A stretch of 64,000 bases of DNA from DATLFA01 sp039934635 (GTDB lineage Bacteria; Actinomycetota; Acidimicrobiia; Acidimicrobiales; WLNW01), in contig JBDTLT010000002.1 of assembly GCA_039934635.1 (NCBI GenBank), positions 50,591 to 114,590 on the forward strand, written 5' to 3'. Positions 34,264 to 42,462 of this stretch are shown here, one piece after another. Position 1 is the stretch's first letter. Each line of letters starts with the position of its first letter. The notes under the pieces are model-generated. The model did no database searches and had not been told where the DNA came from. It was given only the letters and a program-made list of their open reading frames with translations. A program made the position numbers and the translations under genes.

Positions 34264-36693
34264 TCATTCGGTCGGTATCCACACCACCGCGATCTCGTCA
34301 ACGGTGATGTCGGTCTTTTCAAGTTCGATGCTGAGCGACTCGACTTGCGCGGCCTTGCGGTCCCAGTCGTCGGTGATCGCCTGGAGCTTGTCGGTGAGCT
34401 CTTGCTCGAGATCGGCCAGCTCTTCGTGTTGGCCTTCGAGGCGATTCTTGGCGGTCTCGAGCCGTTCGCCCGCCTGCTCGCGCATGCGCTCTTTGCCCAT
34501 CGTGCGAGTCACGGTGCCGAGCACACTCTTGGTGCTCTTGCGACCGCCGAGGAACGAGCCGAGGATGCCGCCGGCGGCGGAGACGACCGCGTCGAGACCG
34601 CGCTTTTTCTTGTCGGAATGGACTTCGCGCACCTTGTCCTCGGCCTTGTCGATGGCGTCTTTGATGCGATCGATCTTGTCGGCCATGGTCTTGCGCAACT
34701 TGTCGGCGTCTTTGTCGGTCAGGTCATCGGCGACCTGGCCACAGCGCGTCTCGAAGTCTTGTTTCGATTCACCGATGCGTGAGAACAACTTGAGTTCGCT
34801 GTTCTTGAACACCTCGACGGTCATCGTGCGATAGAGATGATCTTGCAGTTCGGTCTTCGCCTTCGCGAAGTAGGTCTTCGACTTGAGCTCGGCGTCGGGC
34901 AGCACATAGACCGCCCCGTCGGGTGGCGTCGAGCGGAAGTCGCGATCGTCGTAGTCGACGTGGCGGGCCTCGCTCGCGTCGAGCGCGCCGTCGAGCGGGA
35001 AGAAGACCGCTTCCCACTCTTGCTGCTCCCGTACGTCGGCCTTTTCGTCGTCGAAGAGCAGCTTGACCCGAGCGACTACCGCGGCCACGAGCCGCTTGCT
35101 GCCCGAGCGGGCGCCGACTTCGGCGGCCCACGCGGCGGCGGGGTCGAGGTGGTAGACGGGGACGCCGTCGGCGATCGTCGGCGCCAGCGAGCTTTCGTCG
35201 TCGGCCAGCGCGGCGGCGGGCGCGGCCATCGAGGCCGCGGGTTGGCTGTCGCGGGCTGCGGCGCCGGCGACGTCGGTCGGCCGGGCCGCGCTCTGCTGAC
35301 GCAGCGGTGAGTCGGCCATCAGCGTGGTGATCTGCTCGCGTGACAGCGGACCGGGCAGATAGGACAGCGCCCATCGACTGGTGAACGTGAGCGGCTTGTT
35401 GGCCTTGGCCGAGTGCAACACGAATTCGCGCTTCGCCAGACCCGAGATGGTGCTATCGATGGTTTCCATGTCGGTCGCGCCCGCGGCGTCTTTGAGTCCC
35501 TCCATCAGCCGCGCTTTGTCCCGTTCGGTCTGCAGGCGACCGATCATCCACGTGCCGGCGTTGGCGATCGCCTTGTAGTCGATGTCGACGGGATTTTGTG
35601 TCGCCAACACCATGCCGATGCCGAAGGCGCGCGCCTGTTTGAAGATGGTGAGGATCGGCTTCTTGGCCGGTGGCGTGGCCGTCGGAGGAACGAAACCGAA
35701 AACCTCGTCCATGTAGACGATGACACGGAGATCGGGTGTACCCGACTGCTGGCGCATCCACGTGACGAGCTTGGACAACACGAGGGTCACGACGAACTGG
35801 CGCTCTTGATCGGACAGGTGCGCAATCTCGATGATGGCCGCGTTGGGCTTGCCGTCGGTGTACAGCAGCGAATCGATGTCGAGCGGCACGCCGCGCGCCC
35901 AGCTCGCGAACGCAGGGGACGCGATGAGACCGTTCAGCCTCATCGCCAAGCCGAGGCGGTCTTTCTCCGGGAAGAACGTGTCGAGGTCGATGACGCCGAG
36001 CTTGCGCATCGGTGGCTGCTGCACTTGTGCCACCAGCGCGGCGAGGTCGAGGTCGGCGTGGTTGCGCCACGCGTTGGCGACGAGGTTGGACAGCAGGATG
36101 TGCTCGCGTCCCGACAGCGGGTCACTCTCGATGTCGACGAGGTTCAACAGACTCGACACGAGACCGTCGATCTCGTCTTGTAGCACTTCGTCGTCGACAT
36201 TGGCACCCGGCCGGCGCATGTCGCCCACGATGTTGAGTGGGATGCCCGTGTTCGACCCTGGCGTGTAGATGGTGAAGTTGGCGGCGTCGTGCAGGGCGCG
36301 GATGCGATCGGCGGTCATGTCCCACGCGGCTTGGCCGTCGGCCCACTGTTTGGCGACGACCGCGGCGTGCTCGTCGAGGGTGCGGCCCTCCTTCTTGGCG
36401 TCGGACTCGAGTACGTAGGGCCGGAAGCTCTCAGGCTTTTGATCGGGGAAGGCCAGTAACAGGTTGCCCATGTCGCCCTTGGGATCGATGATCAACGCGG
36501 GGATGCCCTGCAGCAGGCATTCCTCGAGCAACACGATGCCGAGACCCGTCTTGCCCGAACCGGTCATGCCGACGATCACGCCGTGCGTCGTCAGGTTGGC
36601 CGCTTCGTACATGACGAGATCGTTGGCGCGCTTGTGGTCCGCCGGATTGATCTTGTCGCCGAGGAACAAGCTGCCCTTGGGTATGTCCACCAT
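34264..36693 (-). CDS. HerA/DUF87-type P-loop ATPase
   Basis: 809-aa ATPase of the HerA/FtsK superfamily. Walker A is GMTGSGKT at 42-49, followed by PALIIDPKGDMGNLLL. The Walker B strand reads RVIVYMDEVFGFVP and the sensor region FGIGMVLATQNPVDID. After about residue 450 comes a low-complexity Ala linker, and the last 200 residues form a long charged coiled coil. Relatives act on DNA or on membranes; this domain order does not tell which. Start: ATG 36693, although AAGGAG is only three bases away and six bases from GTG 36690, which may be the real start. Confidence 0.85.
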   Translation of the reverse strand: MVDIPKGSLFLGDKINPADHKRANDLVMYEAANLTTHGVIVGMTGSGKTGLGIVLLEECLLQGIPALIIDPKGDMGNLLLAFPDQKPESFRPYVLESDAKKEGRTLDEHAAVVAKQWADGQAAWDMTADRIRALHDAANFTIYTPGSNTGIPLNIVGDMRRPGANVDDEVLQDEIDGLVSSLLNLVDIESDPLSGREHILLSNLVANAWRNHADLDLAALVAQVQQPPMRKLGVIDLDTFFPEKDRLGLAMRLNGLIASPAFASWARGVPLDIDSLLYTDGKPNAAIIEIAHLSDQERQFVVTLVLSKLVTWMRQQSGTPDLRVIVYMDEVFGFVPPTATPPAKKPILTIFKQARAFGIGMVLATQNPVDIDYKAIANAGTWMIGRLQTERDKARLMEGLKDAAGATDMETIDSTISGLAKREFVLHSAKANKPLTFTSRWALSYLPGPLSREQITTLMADSPLRQQSAARPTDVAGAAARDSQPAASMAAPAAALADDESSLAPTIADGVPVYHLDPAAAWAAEVGARSGSKRLVAAVVARVKLLFDDEKADVREQQEWEAVFFPLDGALDASEARHVDYDDRDFRSTPPDGAVYVLPDAELKSKTYFAKAKTELQDHLYRTMTVEVFKNSELKLFSRIGESKQDFETRCGQVADDLTDKDADKLRKTMADKIDRIKDAIDKAEDKVREVHSDKKKRGLDAVVSAAGGILGSFLGGRKSTKSVLGTVTRTMGKERMREQAGERLETAKNRLEGQHEELADLEQELTDKLQAITDDWDRKAAQVESLSIELEKTDITVDEIAVVWIPTE

Positions 36694-36714
36694 CAACTCC
36701 TTGTATGCGCCGAA

Positions 36715-36773
36715 AGCCTACGCCGAGCGAGGACTTTGGTCCCGAGCGGTCGCCGGAGGAGCCGCGTTAGGCT
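36715..36773. promoter_or_regulatory. Divergent promoter region with twin TAGGCT boxes
   Basis: TAGGCT occurs on the minus strand (36720-36715) 21 bases before the HerA-like gene and on the plus strand (36768-36773) 35 bases before the small MT0933-like gene. Identical -10 hexamers in both directions suggest co-expression of the pair. Confidence 0.45.
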
Positions 36774-36808
36774 CCAAGGAACTCCCAACCCCCGCAGAAG
36801 GAGCAAAA

Positions 36809-37147
36809 ATGAGCCTCAAGGACAATCTCGGCAAGATTGCCGGCAAGGCGAAGGTCGTCGCCGAGAAGTCGGGCGACAAGATCGCCAGTGGCGTCGACAA
36901 GGCCACCGACAAGATCGACAAGAAGACCGGTGGCAAGTACCACGACAAGCTCGAAAAGGTCGACAACCTCGCGTCCAAGCTCGACAAGACCGCCAAAGAA
37001 GGCGAAGCCGACGCGACGGACGTTGCCGCCGAAGCGGTGTCGACCGAACCCGGGCCCACCACCGCGGCGCCGACCACTCCTGCGGCCACCACGGTTGTGC
37101 CGCCCGAGGGCGACGCGACTCCTCCGACGGGCACGATGCCCAGCTGA
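36809..37147 (+). CDS. MT0933/Rv0909-like small protein
   Basis: 112-aa hydrophilic protein. Residues 1-65 are Lys/Asp-rich amphipathic helix with DKATDKIDKKTGGKYHDKLE, matching the core of the MT0933 (Rv0909) 'antitoxin' family. Residues 66-112 are an Ala/Thr/Pro-rich disordered tail. AGAAGGAG precedes ATG 36809 at six bases, the strongest Shine-Dalgarno nearby. No RelE/ParE- or Rv0910-type toxin gene is adjacent, so an antitoxin role here is doubtful. Divergent from the HerA-like ATPase. A 24-bp perfect palindrome follows the stop. Confidence 0.75.
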   Translation: MSLKDNLGKIAGKAKVVAEKSGDKIASGVDKATDKIDKKTGGKYHDKLEKVDNLASKLDKTAKEGEADATDVAAEAVSTEPGPTTAAPTTPAATTVVPPEGDATPPTGTMPS

Positions 37148-37157
37148 GTTTGCGGCA

Positions 37158-37181
37158 GGGACGTCCCCGCGGGGACGTCCC
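37158..37181. terminator. 24-bp perfect palindrome after the MT0933-like gene
   Basis: GGGACGTCCCCG joined to its exact reverse complement. It lies 11 bases after the stop codon. As RNA it folds to a strong hairpin and probably ends transcription, though no U-run follows. Confidence 0.5.
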
Positions 37182-37259
37182 GACTGCGCCCGAGCGCCAG
37201 TTGTGAATCGCAGGCGCAACAGCGCGAGGTTGCCCAGGGCGGCGGGCGAACTGATGCCT

Positions 37260-37310
37260 GGTTCTCGCTGTCGAACGTCGTACATATTGCGACGTTCGAC
37301 AGCCAGAACC
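37260..37310. repeat. 51-nt imperfect hairpin
   Basis: Outer stem GGTTCT/AGAACC, a 2x2 mismatch, then a perfect 13-bp stem CTGTCGAACGTCG/CGACGTTCGACAG around a 9-nt AT-rich loop. No gene flanks it closely. Could be an RNA hairpin, a protein-binding dyad or a mobile-element end. Confidence 0.75.
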
Positions 37311-37410
37311 GAGGACTGAGGCGGAAGGGGTCAGATTAGGAATTGATGAGGTCGGTGCGCTTCGATCTGAGACGCGCCGGAACCAGATTGGCGTGACCAG
37401 CGGACCGGAC

Positions 37411-37495
37411 GCAGAACGCGAGGGACCCGCACTGCCGTCATTTCGTCACCGGAGAATGAGCAGGCGTGGCAGAACGCGAGGGACCGGCACTGCCG
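37411..37495. repeat. 27-bp direct repeat, two copies
   Basis: Copies at 37411-37437 and 37469-37495 differ by one base (GCAGAACGCGAGGGACC then C or G). They start 58 bases apart and sit just downstream of the thiolase stop. Confidence 0.8.
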
Positions 37496-37506
37496 AGCCG
37501 CACCGG

Positions 37507-38727
37507 TTAGCGCAAGCGCTGAATCACCATGGCCATGCCCTGGCCGCCGCCGACGCACATCGACTCGACGCCGAACTCTTTGTCCGCGTCTTCGAGACCG
37601 TTGATCAGCGTCGTCATGATGCGGGCACCGGTCATCCCGAACGGGTGACCGAGCGCAATTGCGCCGCCGTTGACGTTGAGTTTTTCGTACGGGATCTTGA
37701 GGGCGTCGGCCGACGGCACGACCTGTGCCGCGAATGCTTCGTTGATCTCGAAGAGGTCGATGTCGTTGATCGTGAGCCGTGACCGCCCGACTTTGGATCG
37801 CTTGAGCGCCTGCTTGATCGCCTCGATCGGGCCGAGGCCCATGATCTCGGGGCTGAGCGCGGTGACGCCGGAGCTGATGATCTTGGCCAGTGGCTTCAGG
37901 CCAAGCGCTTGCGCCTTCTTGGCCGACATCACGACGACTGCCGCCGCGCCGTCATTGAGGGGGCACGCATTGCCGGCGGTGACGGTGCCGTTCGGCTTGA
38001 ACACCGGCTTGAGCCCGGAAAGCGCCTCGACAGTGGTGCCGGCGCGTGGGCAGTCGTCCTTGGAAACGATCGTCCCGTTGGCCAACTTGTAGGGCGTGAT
38101 CTCCCGCTCGAAGAAGCCGCGGGCAATGGCTTTCTCGGCGCGGTTTTGCGAGGTGGCCGCGAACTCGTCCTGGCGCTCGCGGCTGACCTTCTTGTACTCG
38201 GCGACGTTCTCCGCGGTCTGGCCCATCGCGATGTAGATGTCGGGCAGTCCCTGCGGCGCCTTCCAGCGGCCGCCTTTGCCCGTGGCGCGGCCGGCGCTGC
38301 GTTCTTCGGCCTCGGCGAAACGTTCGTTGTGCGGTCCGCGGTCGGCCGCGCCATTGCCGAACCGGCTCACTGCTTCGACGCCGCCGGCGATGAACACGTC
38401 GCCTTCGCCGGCGCGAATGGCGTGCGACGCCATGCGAATGGTCTGCAGCGACGACGAGCAGTAACGGTTGACGGTCGTGCCGGGGACGTCGAGGCCGGCG
38501 AGGATGCCGGCGGCGCGCCCGATGTTGGTGCCCGCTTCGCCGGCCGGCTGGGCACAGCCCCAGATGATGTCTTCGACCAGGTTGCCGTCGAGCCCGATCT
38601 TGCCGAGCACATCGCTGATGATGAACGCGGACATGTCGTCGGGGCGGACGTCGATGAACGAGCCCTTACCGGCGCGCCCGATGGGTGTGCGGGCGGTGCT
38701 GACGATGACGGCTTCGGGCGCGGGCAT
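37507..38727 (-). CDS. Acetyl-CoA acyltransferase (thiolase)
   Basis: 406-aa thiolase of the FadA/AcAT type that cleaves or condenses 3-oxoacyl-CoA. Nucleophile Cys90 in NRYCSSSLQ, His361 in GGAIALGHPFGMTGAR and the proton-shuttling Cys391 in CVGGGQG are all present, so it should be active. ATG 38727 has GAGGAG seven bases upstream; the open frame to 39414 is an artefact of the opposite gene. Last gene of the minus-strand run with the aminoacylase-like gene (50 bases between). Confidence 0.93.
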   Translation of the reverse strand: MPAPEAVIVSTARTPIGRAGKGSFIDVRPDDMSAFIISDVLGKIGLDGNLVEDIIWGCAQPAGEAGTNIGRAAGILAGLDVPGTTVNRYCSSSLQTIRMASHAIRAGEGDVFIAGGVEAVSRFGNGAADRGPHNERFAEAEERSAGRATGKGGRWKAPQGLPDIYIAMGQTAENVAEYKKVSRERQDEFAATSQNRAEKAIARGFFEREITPYKLANGTIVSKDDCPRAGTTVEALSGLKPVFKPNGTVTAGNACPLNDGAAAVVVMSAKKAQALGLKPLAKIISSGVTALSPEIMGLGPIEAIKQALKRSKVGRSRLTINDIDLFEINEAFAAQVVPSADALKIPYEKLNVNGGAIALGHPFGMTGARIMTTLINGLEDADKEFGVESMCVGGGQGMAMVIQRLR

Positions 38728-38777
38728 AGGGAATCTCCTCGGACCTGGGTAGGACGGCGACAGGATATCGCCGACAG

Positions 38778-40499
38778 TTAGACGAGTGCGGCGGTCTCGG
38801 TGTCGCGACCGGAACGGATCAGCGTGCCCCCGCGCTCGGCGGTGAGTTCCCCGTTGCGCACGATGGCGCGGCCGTTGACGAAGACGTGTTCGATGCCGTG
38901 GCTGTCGGCATAGAGGCGCCCTGCGCCGCCCGGCAGGTCGAAGCGCATCGCGACATCGTCGGTGCCGATGGTGGCCGGGTCGAGGACGACGACATCGGCG
39001 TGCCAGCCCTCTTTGACCTGCCCCCGCTGCTTGAGGCCGTAGAGCTTGGCCTGCACGTCGGTCATCAGATGGATGGCCTCTTCGAGCGGCAGGATCTCGT
39101 TTTCGCGCACGGCGCGCTGCAGCATGCCGGTCACGTAGTTGAACGAGGCGAGCAGGTCGAGATGCGCACCGGCATCGGATGCCCCGATCACCGCTCGCTT
39201 GTCGCGCCATACCTGCACCCGAGCTTTCCAGTCTTCGGTGCTCTCGGGTGGGGTCGGCGAACCGAAGCTGGTGTTGAGCTCGTCGGCGACCGCGATGTCG
39301 CACAAGACGTCCCACGCGTCGCGCCCTTGATCCTTGGCGATCTCGCCGACCATACGGCCGCGGTATTGCTCGTTTTCGGGCGCCATCACGTCGAAGATGA
39401 TCTTGTTGTCCCAATTGGCGACCGCGCGCATGGGGTTGTCAGCCTGCTGCGCGCGGGCGTTGAGCGCGTTGCGGGCCGACTTGTCGCGGAACAGCTTCAT
39501 CTTCTCGTCGCGCGAGGCGAGCATGGGGCCTTCCCATTCGGGCATGGCGTCGAGCACGAAGCCACTGGCGAAGGAGAGCCGCACACCGAAGCTGATCGGA
39601 ATCGTCAGCGCAACGACCTTGCCGCCCTTCTTGGCGGCGTAGTCACTGGCCGACAACTTGCCGAGGCAGTCGTCGAGGTTGCCCTGATTGACCGACATCA
39701 CGTTCCAGTTGACGGCGCGCTGCGCCGCGACCGACATGTCGGTCATCAGATCTACGGCCCACTGATCGAAGCGGGGGCCGACCTGTGGGATGACTTCGAT
39801 CGACGTGCCGTCGAACTCACCACAGACGCGCGCCAGCTCGACCAGCTCGGCGGTGCTCGCATAGCGCGACGGCACCATGCGGCCGTCGCTGTCGTTGTGC
39901 GTGCGAGCGTAGGACGACGTGAAGCCGAGGCCGCCGGCCGCGAGACCATCGCGCAGCAGTTGCTTCATCTGCTCGAGCTCTTCGGGGCTCGACTCGCGCT
40001 GAGTCGACTCGGCGCCCATCACGACGCGGCGGATCGCCGAGTGGCCGACCGACAACCCGAGGTTGATGCCGAGGTGTCCGTCGATGCGGTCGAAGTACTC
40101 GGCGGTCGTCTTCCAGTTCCACGGCACACCTTGGCGCAACGCCTCGACGGGCATGCCTTCGACACGCGCCAACATGTTGAGGAGGTACTCGGCGTCGGAT
40201 GGATCGTCGGACAACGGCGCGATGGTGAAGCCACAGTTGCCGGCGAACGCAGTCGTCACGCCGTGCAACGGTGATGGCGTCAATGCGTCATCCCAGAACA
40301 CCTGCGCGTCGAAGTGCGTGTGCACGTCGACGAACCCGGGGCACACGACCTTGCCAGTCGCGTCGATCACCGTCGCGGCGTCACCGTCGATGCGACCGAT
40401 CTGCACGATGCGACCGTCTTTGATACCGACGTCGGCGCGGAAGCGGGTGGCGCCGGTCCCGTCGATGACCTCGCCGTTGCGGATGATGACGTCGAACAT
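38778..40499 (-). CDS. N-acyl-D-amino-acid deacylase family amidohydrolase
   Basis: 573-aa metal hydrolase of the D-aminoacylase/dihydroorotase-like family (Amidohydro_3). It has the N-terminal beta-sandwich (DVIIRNGEVIDGTGA...ATVIDATGKVVCPGFVDVHTHFDAQ) with the HxH metal site, FAGNCGF containing the metal-bridging Cys seen in D-aminoacylase, ASDAGAHLDL and the C-terminal DVVVLDPATIG. Proteins of this length are common in actinobacterial acyl-CoA gene clusters and may not act on D-amino acids. ATG 40499 is family-consistent. Confidence 0.88.
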   Translation of the reverse strand: MFDVIIRNGEVIDGTGATRFRADVGIKDGRIVQIGRIDGDAATVIDATGKVVCPGFVDVHTHFDAQVFWDDALTPSPLHGVTTAFAGNCGFTIAPLSDDPSDAEYLLNMLARVEGMPVEALRQGVPWNWKTTAEYFDRIDGHLGINLGLSVGHSAIRRVVMGAESTQRESSPEELEQMKQLLRDGLAAGGLGFTSSYARTHNDSDGRMVPSRYASTAELVELARVCGEFDGTSIEVIPQVGPRFDQWAVDLMTDMSVAAQRAVNWNVMSVNQGNLDDCLGKLSASDYAAKKGGKVVALTIPISFGVRLSFASGFVLDAMPEWEGPMLASRDEKMKLFRDKSARNALNARAQQADNPMRAVANWDNKIIFDVMAPENEQYRGRMVGEIAKDQGRDAWDVLCDIAVADELNTSFGSPTPPESTEDWKARVQVWRDKRAVIGASDAGAHLDLLASFNYVTGMLQRAVRENEILPLEEAIHLMTDVQAKLYGLKQRGQVKEGWHADVVVLDPATIGTDDVAMRFDLPGGAGRLYADSHGIEHVFVNGRAIVRNGELTAERGGTLIRSGRDTETAALV

Positions 40500-40577
40500 G
40501 GTCGGCCCCCGTAAAACCTCGTTTCGGAGATCTTACCCCGCACCCGTGTGATGAGCGCTTGCGCGAAGAACGGGAGG

Positions 40578-41327
40578 TCAGGCCTTCATTGCGCCGTCGA
40601 CCCGGATCGTGATGCCGTTGATGTAGCTGGCCTCGCTCGAAGCCAGGAACGCGAATGCGGCGGCGAGCTCGTCGGGGCTACCGAAGCGCTCGAACGGCAT
40701 GATGCGAGTCATGATCGACACGTCGACACCCTCGGGCGGGGTGAATTGTTCGGTGATGGGCGTCTCGACGCCACCCGGTGCGACACAGTTGACCCGTACC
40801 CCTTGCAGACCGTTGGACACGGCCATGGTCTGGGTGAGCGCGATCACGCCGCCCTTCGACGCCGAATAAGCCGAGCTCCACGGTTGGGCATGCGTGCCCG
40901 CGGTCGAGGCGGTGTTGACGATGGCCCCCCTGGTCGCGAGCAGATGGGGGAGCGCCATCTTGGACATCCAATAGGTTCCGGTGAGGTTGACCCCGATGAC
41001 TCGGTTCCATCCCTCGATGGTCTCGTCCTCATCGGTGGCGAAATGGCCGAGCCCCGCGATGTTGCACAACACATCGATGCGACCGAAGTCGCGCACGACG
41101 GCCTTGACCGTCTTCGTGATCGACGCAATGTCGAGCAGGTTGCAGGTGTAGGCCTTGGCGTTGCCCTTGGCCGCTTCGATCGCCTTGACGGTCTGGCGGA
41201 CGCCCTTGGCATTGACGTCGACGCACGCGACGGTCGCACCTTCGGACGCGAGGCGCAACGCGGTTGCCTTGCCGATGCCCGACGCGGCACCGGTGACGAT
41301 CGCGACTTTCTTCTTGAATCGTGACAT
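40578..41327 (-). CDS. SDR-family oxidoreductase
   Basis: 249-aa classical SDR. TGAASGIGKA cofactor loop, CNIAG, active-site Ser in NTASTAG, YSASK, and C-terminal INGITIRVDGA. VACVDVN ends strand 2 with Asp, suggesting NAD preference. GGGAGAAG precedes ATG 41327. Part of the minus-strand run, 42 bases after the LLM gene. Confidence 0.92.
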   Translation of the reverse strand: MSRFKKKVAIVTGAASGIGKATALRLASEGATVACVDVNAKGVRQTVKAIEAAKGNAKAYTCNLLDIASITKTVKAVVRDFGRIDVLCNIAGLGHFATDEDETIEGWNRVIGVNLTGTYWMSKMALPHLLATRGAIVNTASTAGTHAQPWSSAYSASKGGVIALTQTMAVSNGLQGVRVNCVAPGGVETPITEQFTPPEGVDVSIMTRIMPFERFGSPDELAAAFAFLASSEASYINGITIRVDGAMKA

Positions 41328-41369
41328 GACTTCTCCCTGCTTCACGATCTGTGTCTCACGATTTCTGTA

Positions 41370-42362
41370 TCACGACGTTGTCGTGAGCTTGCCCAAGACC
41401 TTCTCAACGTAGTTCGACAGGTACTTCCACGCCGTGTCGATCGGCATGCCACCGCAGAACGGGTGAAGGCCCGCGGCCGCGCCTTCGCCCATGCCCTTGA
41501 GCTCGGCGATGGATTCGGCGGGAGTCATGATGCGGTAGATGCCTTCGGCGCGCAGTTCGGCCGGCGTCGAAGCATGCGAGTGCACGGCGGAGCGGATGTC
41601 GGGGGTTTGCCACGCGCCGTAGGTCATCGCTTCGTGCAAGAGGTACTTGCCGATCTCGTCCCACGCGGCGTCGGGATCGTCTGCGACCCAGGTGTGGTGG
41701 AAGCCCGACGGCGGCATCGAGATGAAGCCCTGCGTGCCGTGCTTCGCGCACTCTTCGTTGTAGACGGCTTCGAGTTCGGGCATGTTGGCGGCGAGCGAGA
41801 TGGGAAGCCCGAATCGGGCCGCGCGGCGCACCGCGGGTTTGGAAGTGCCGCCCAGCATCAAGATCGGGTGCGGCTGTGTGAAGGGTCTGGGGGTTACTCG
41901 CACCGTGCGGCCGCGGAACTCGAACGGCTCGCCCGTCCACGCCTTGAGCACCGCGTCGACACACTCGTCCATCACCTTGCCGCGGTCTTTCCAGCTGACC
42001 CCGGCCATTTCGTATTCTTCGGGGCGGTAGCCCATGCCGAAGATCGTGATGGTGCGCCCGCCACTGATGAGATCGAGGACGGCGAGATCCTCGGCCATGC
42101 GCAACGGATCGTGCAGCGGCAAGAGGATCGCCGAGAAGGTCACCATCATGTTCTTGGTGCGACCGAAGATCGATGCGGCGAAGATCTTGGGGCAGGGGCT
42201 CCAACCATTGTCGGCGCCGTGGTGTTCTTCGGTGCTGATGATCGAGAAGCCGTTCTTCTCTCCGTACTCGGCCATGTCGAGCATCTCTTTGTGCATGGCA
42301 CTGTGATGCGCCGGGTCGACCCCAGGCGCAATCATGTTGAACCGCATCATCGACAGGACCAT
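41370..42362 (-). CDS. LLM-class flavin-dependent oxidoreductase
   Basis: 330-aa luciferase-like barrel protein. NGFSIISTEEHHGAD, MVTFSAILLPLHDPLRMAEDLAVLD and ISGGRTITIFGMGYRPEEYEM fit the family. GGTSKPAVRRAARFGL is the typical strand-7 block. Start is ATG 42362; the longer open frame has no Shine-Dalgarno or family similarity. Follows the SARP-type regulator by 100 bases on the same strand. Confidence 0.87.
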   Translation of the reverse strand: MVLSMMRFNMIAPGVDPAHHSAMHKEMLDMAEYGEKNGFSIISTEEHHGADNGWSPCPKIFAASIFGRTKNMMVTFSAILLPLHDPLRMAEDLAVLDLISGGRTITIFGMGYRPEEYEMAGVSWKDRGKVMDECVDAVLKAWTGEPFEFRGRTVRVTPRPFTQPHPILMLGGTSKPAVRRAARFGLPISLAANMPELEAVYNEECAKHGTQGFISMPPSGFHHTWVADDPDAAWDEIGKYLLHEAMTYGAWQTPDIRSAVHSHASTPAELRAEGIYRIMTPAESIAELKGMGEGAAAGLHPFCGGMPIDTAWKYLSNYVEKVLGKLTTTS

Positions 42363-42462
42363 TGTCCGTCGCCCCCTTCGTTCGTCGTGTTGACGGGCGA
42401 CAGTCTGTCGCGTGCGCGGTCCGCGCGCCTGTTTGGGTCCGGCCGTCGCGGTGATAGCCGGT

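Larger units (their letters stand above)
37148..37506. other. 359-bp non-coding interval rich in inverted and direct repeats
   Basis: No credible gene. It holds the 24-bp palindrome at 37158-37181, the 51-nt hairpin at 37260-37310 and the 27-bp direct repeat at 37411-37495. The bases after the hairpin include AAGGGGTCAGATTAGGAATT, which recalls sequence found beside REP-associated transposases in other bacteria; no transposase is present. Confidence 0.6.

Noticed and set aside
37311..37345. Possible REP-associated transposase end
   Set aside because: The motif is suggestive from memory only, and no transposase gene or second end is present, so I did not call an insertion sequence.
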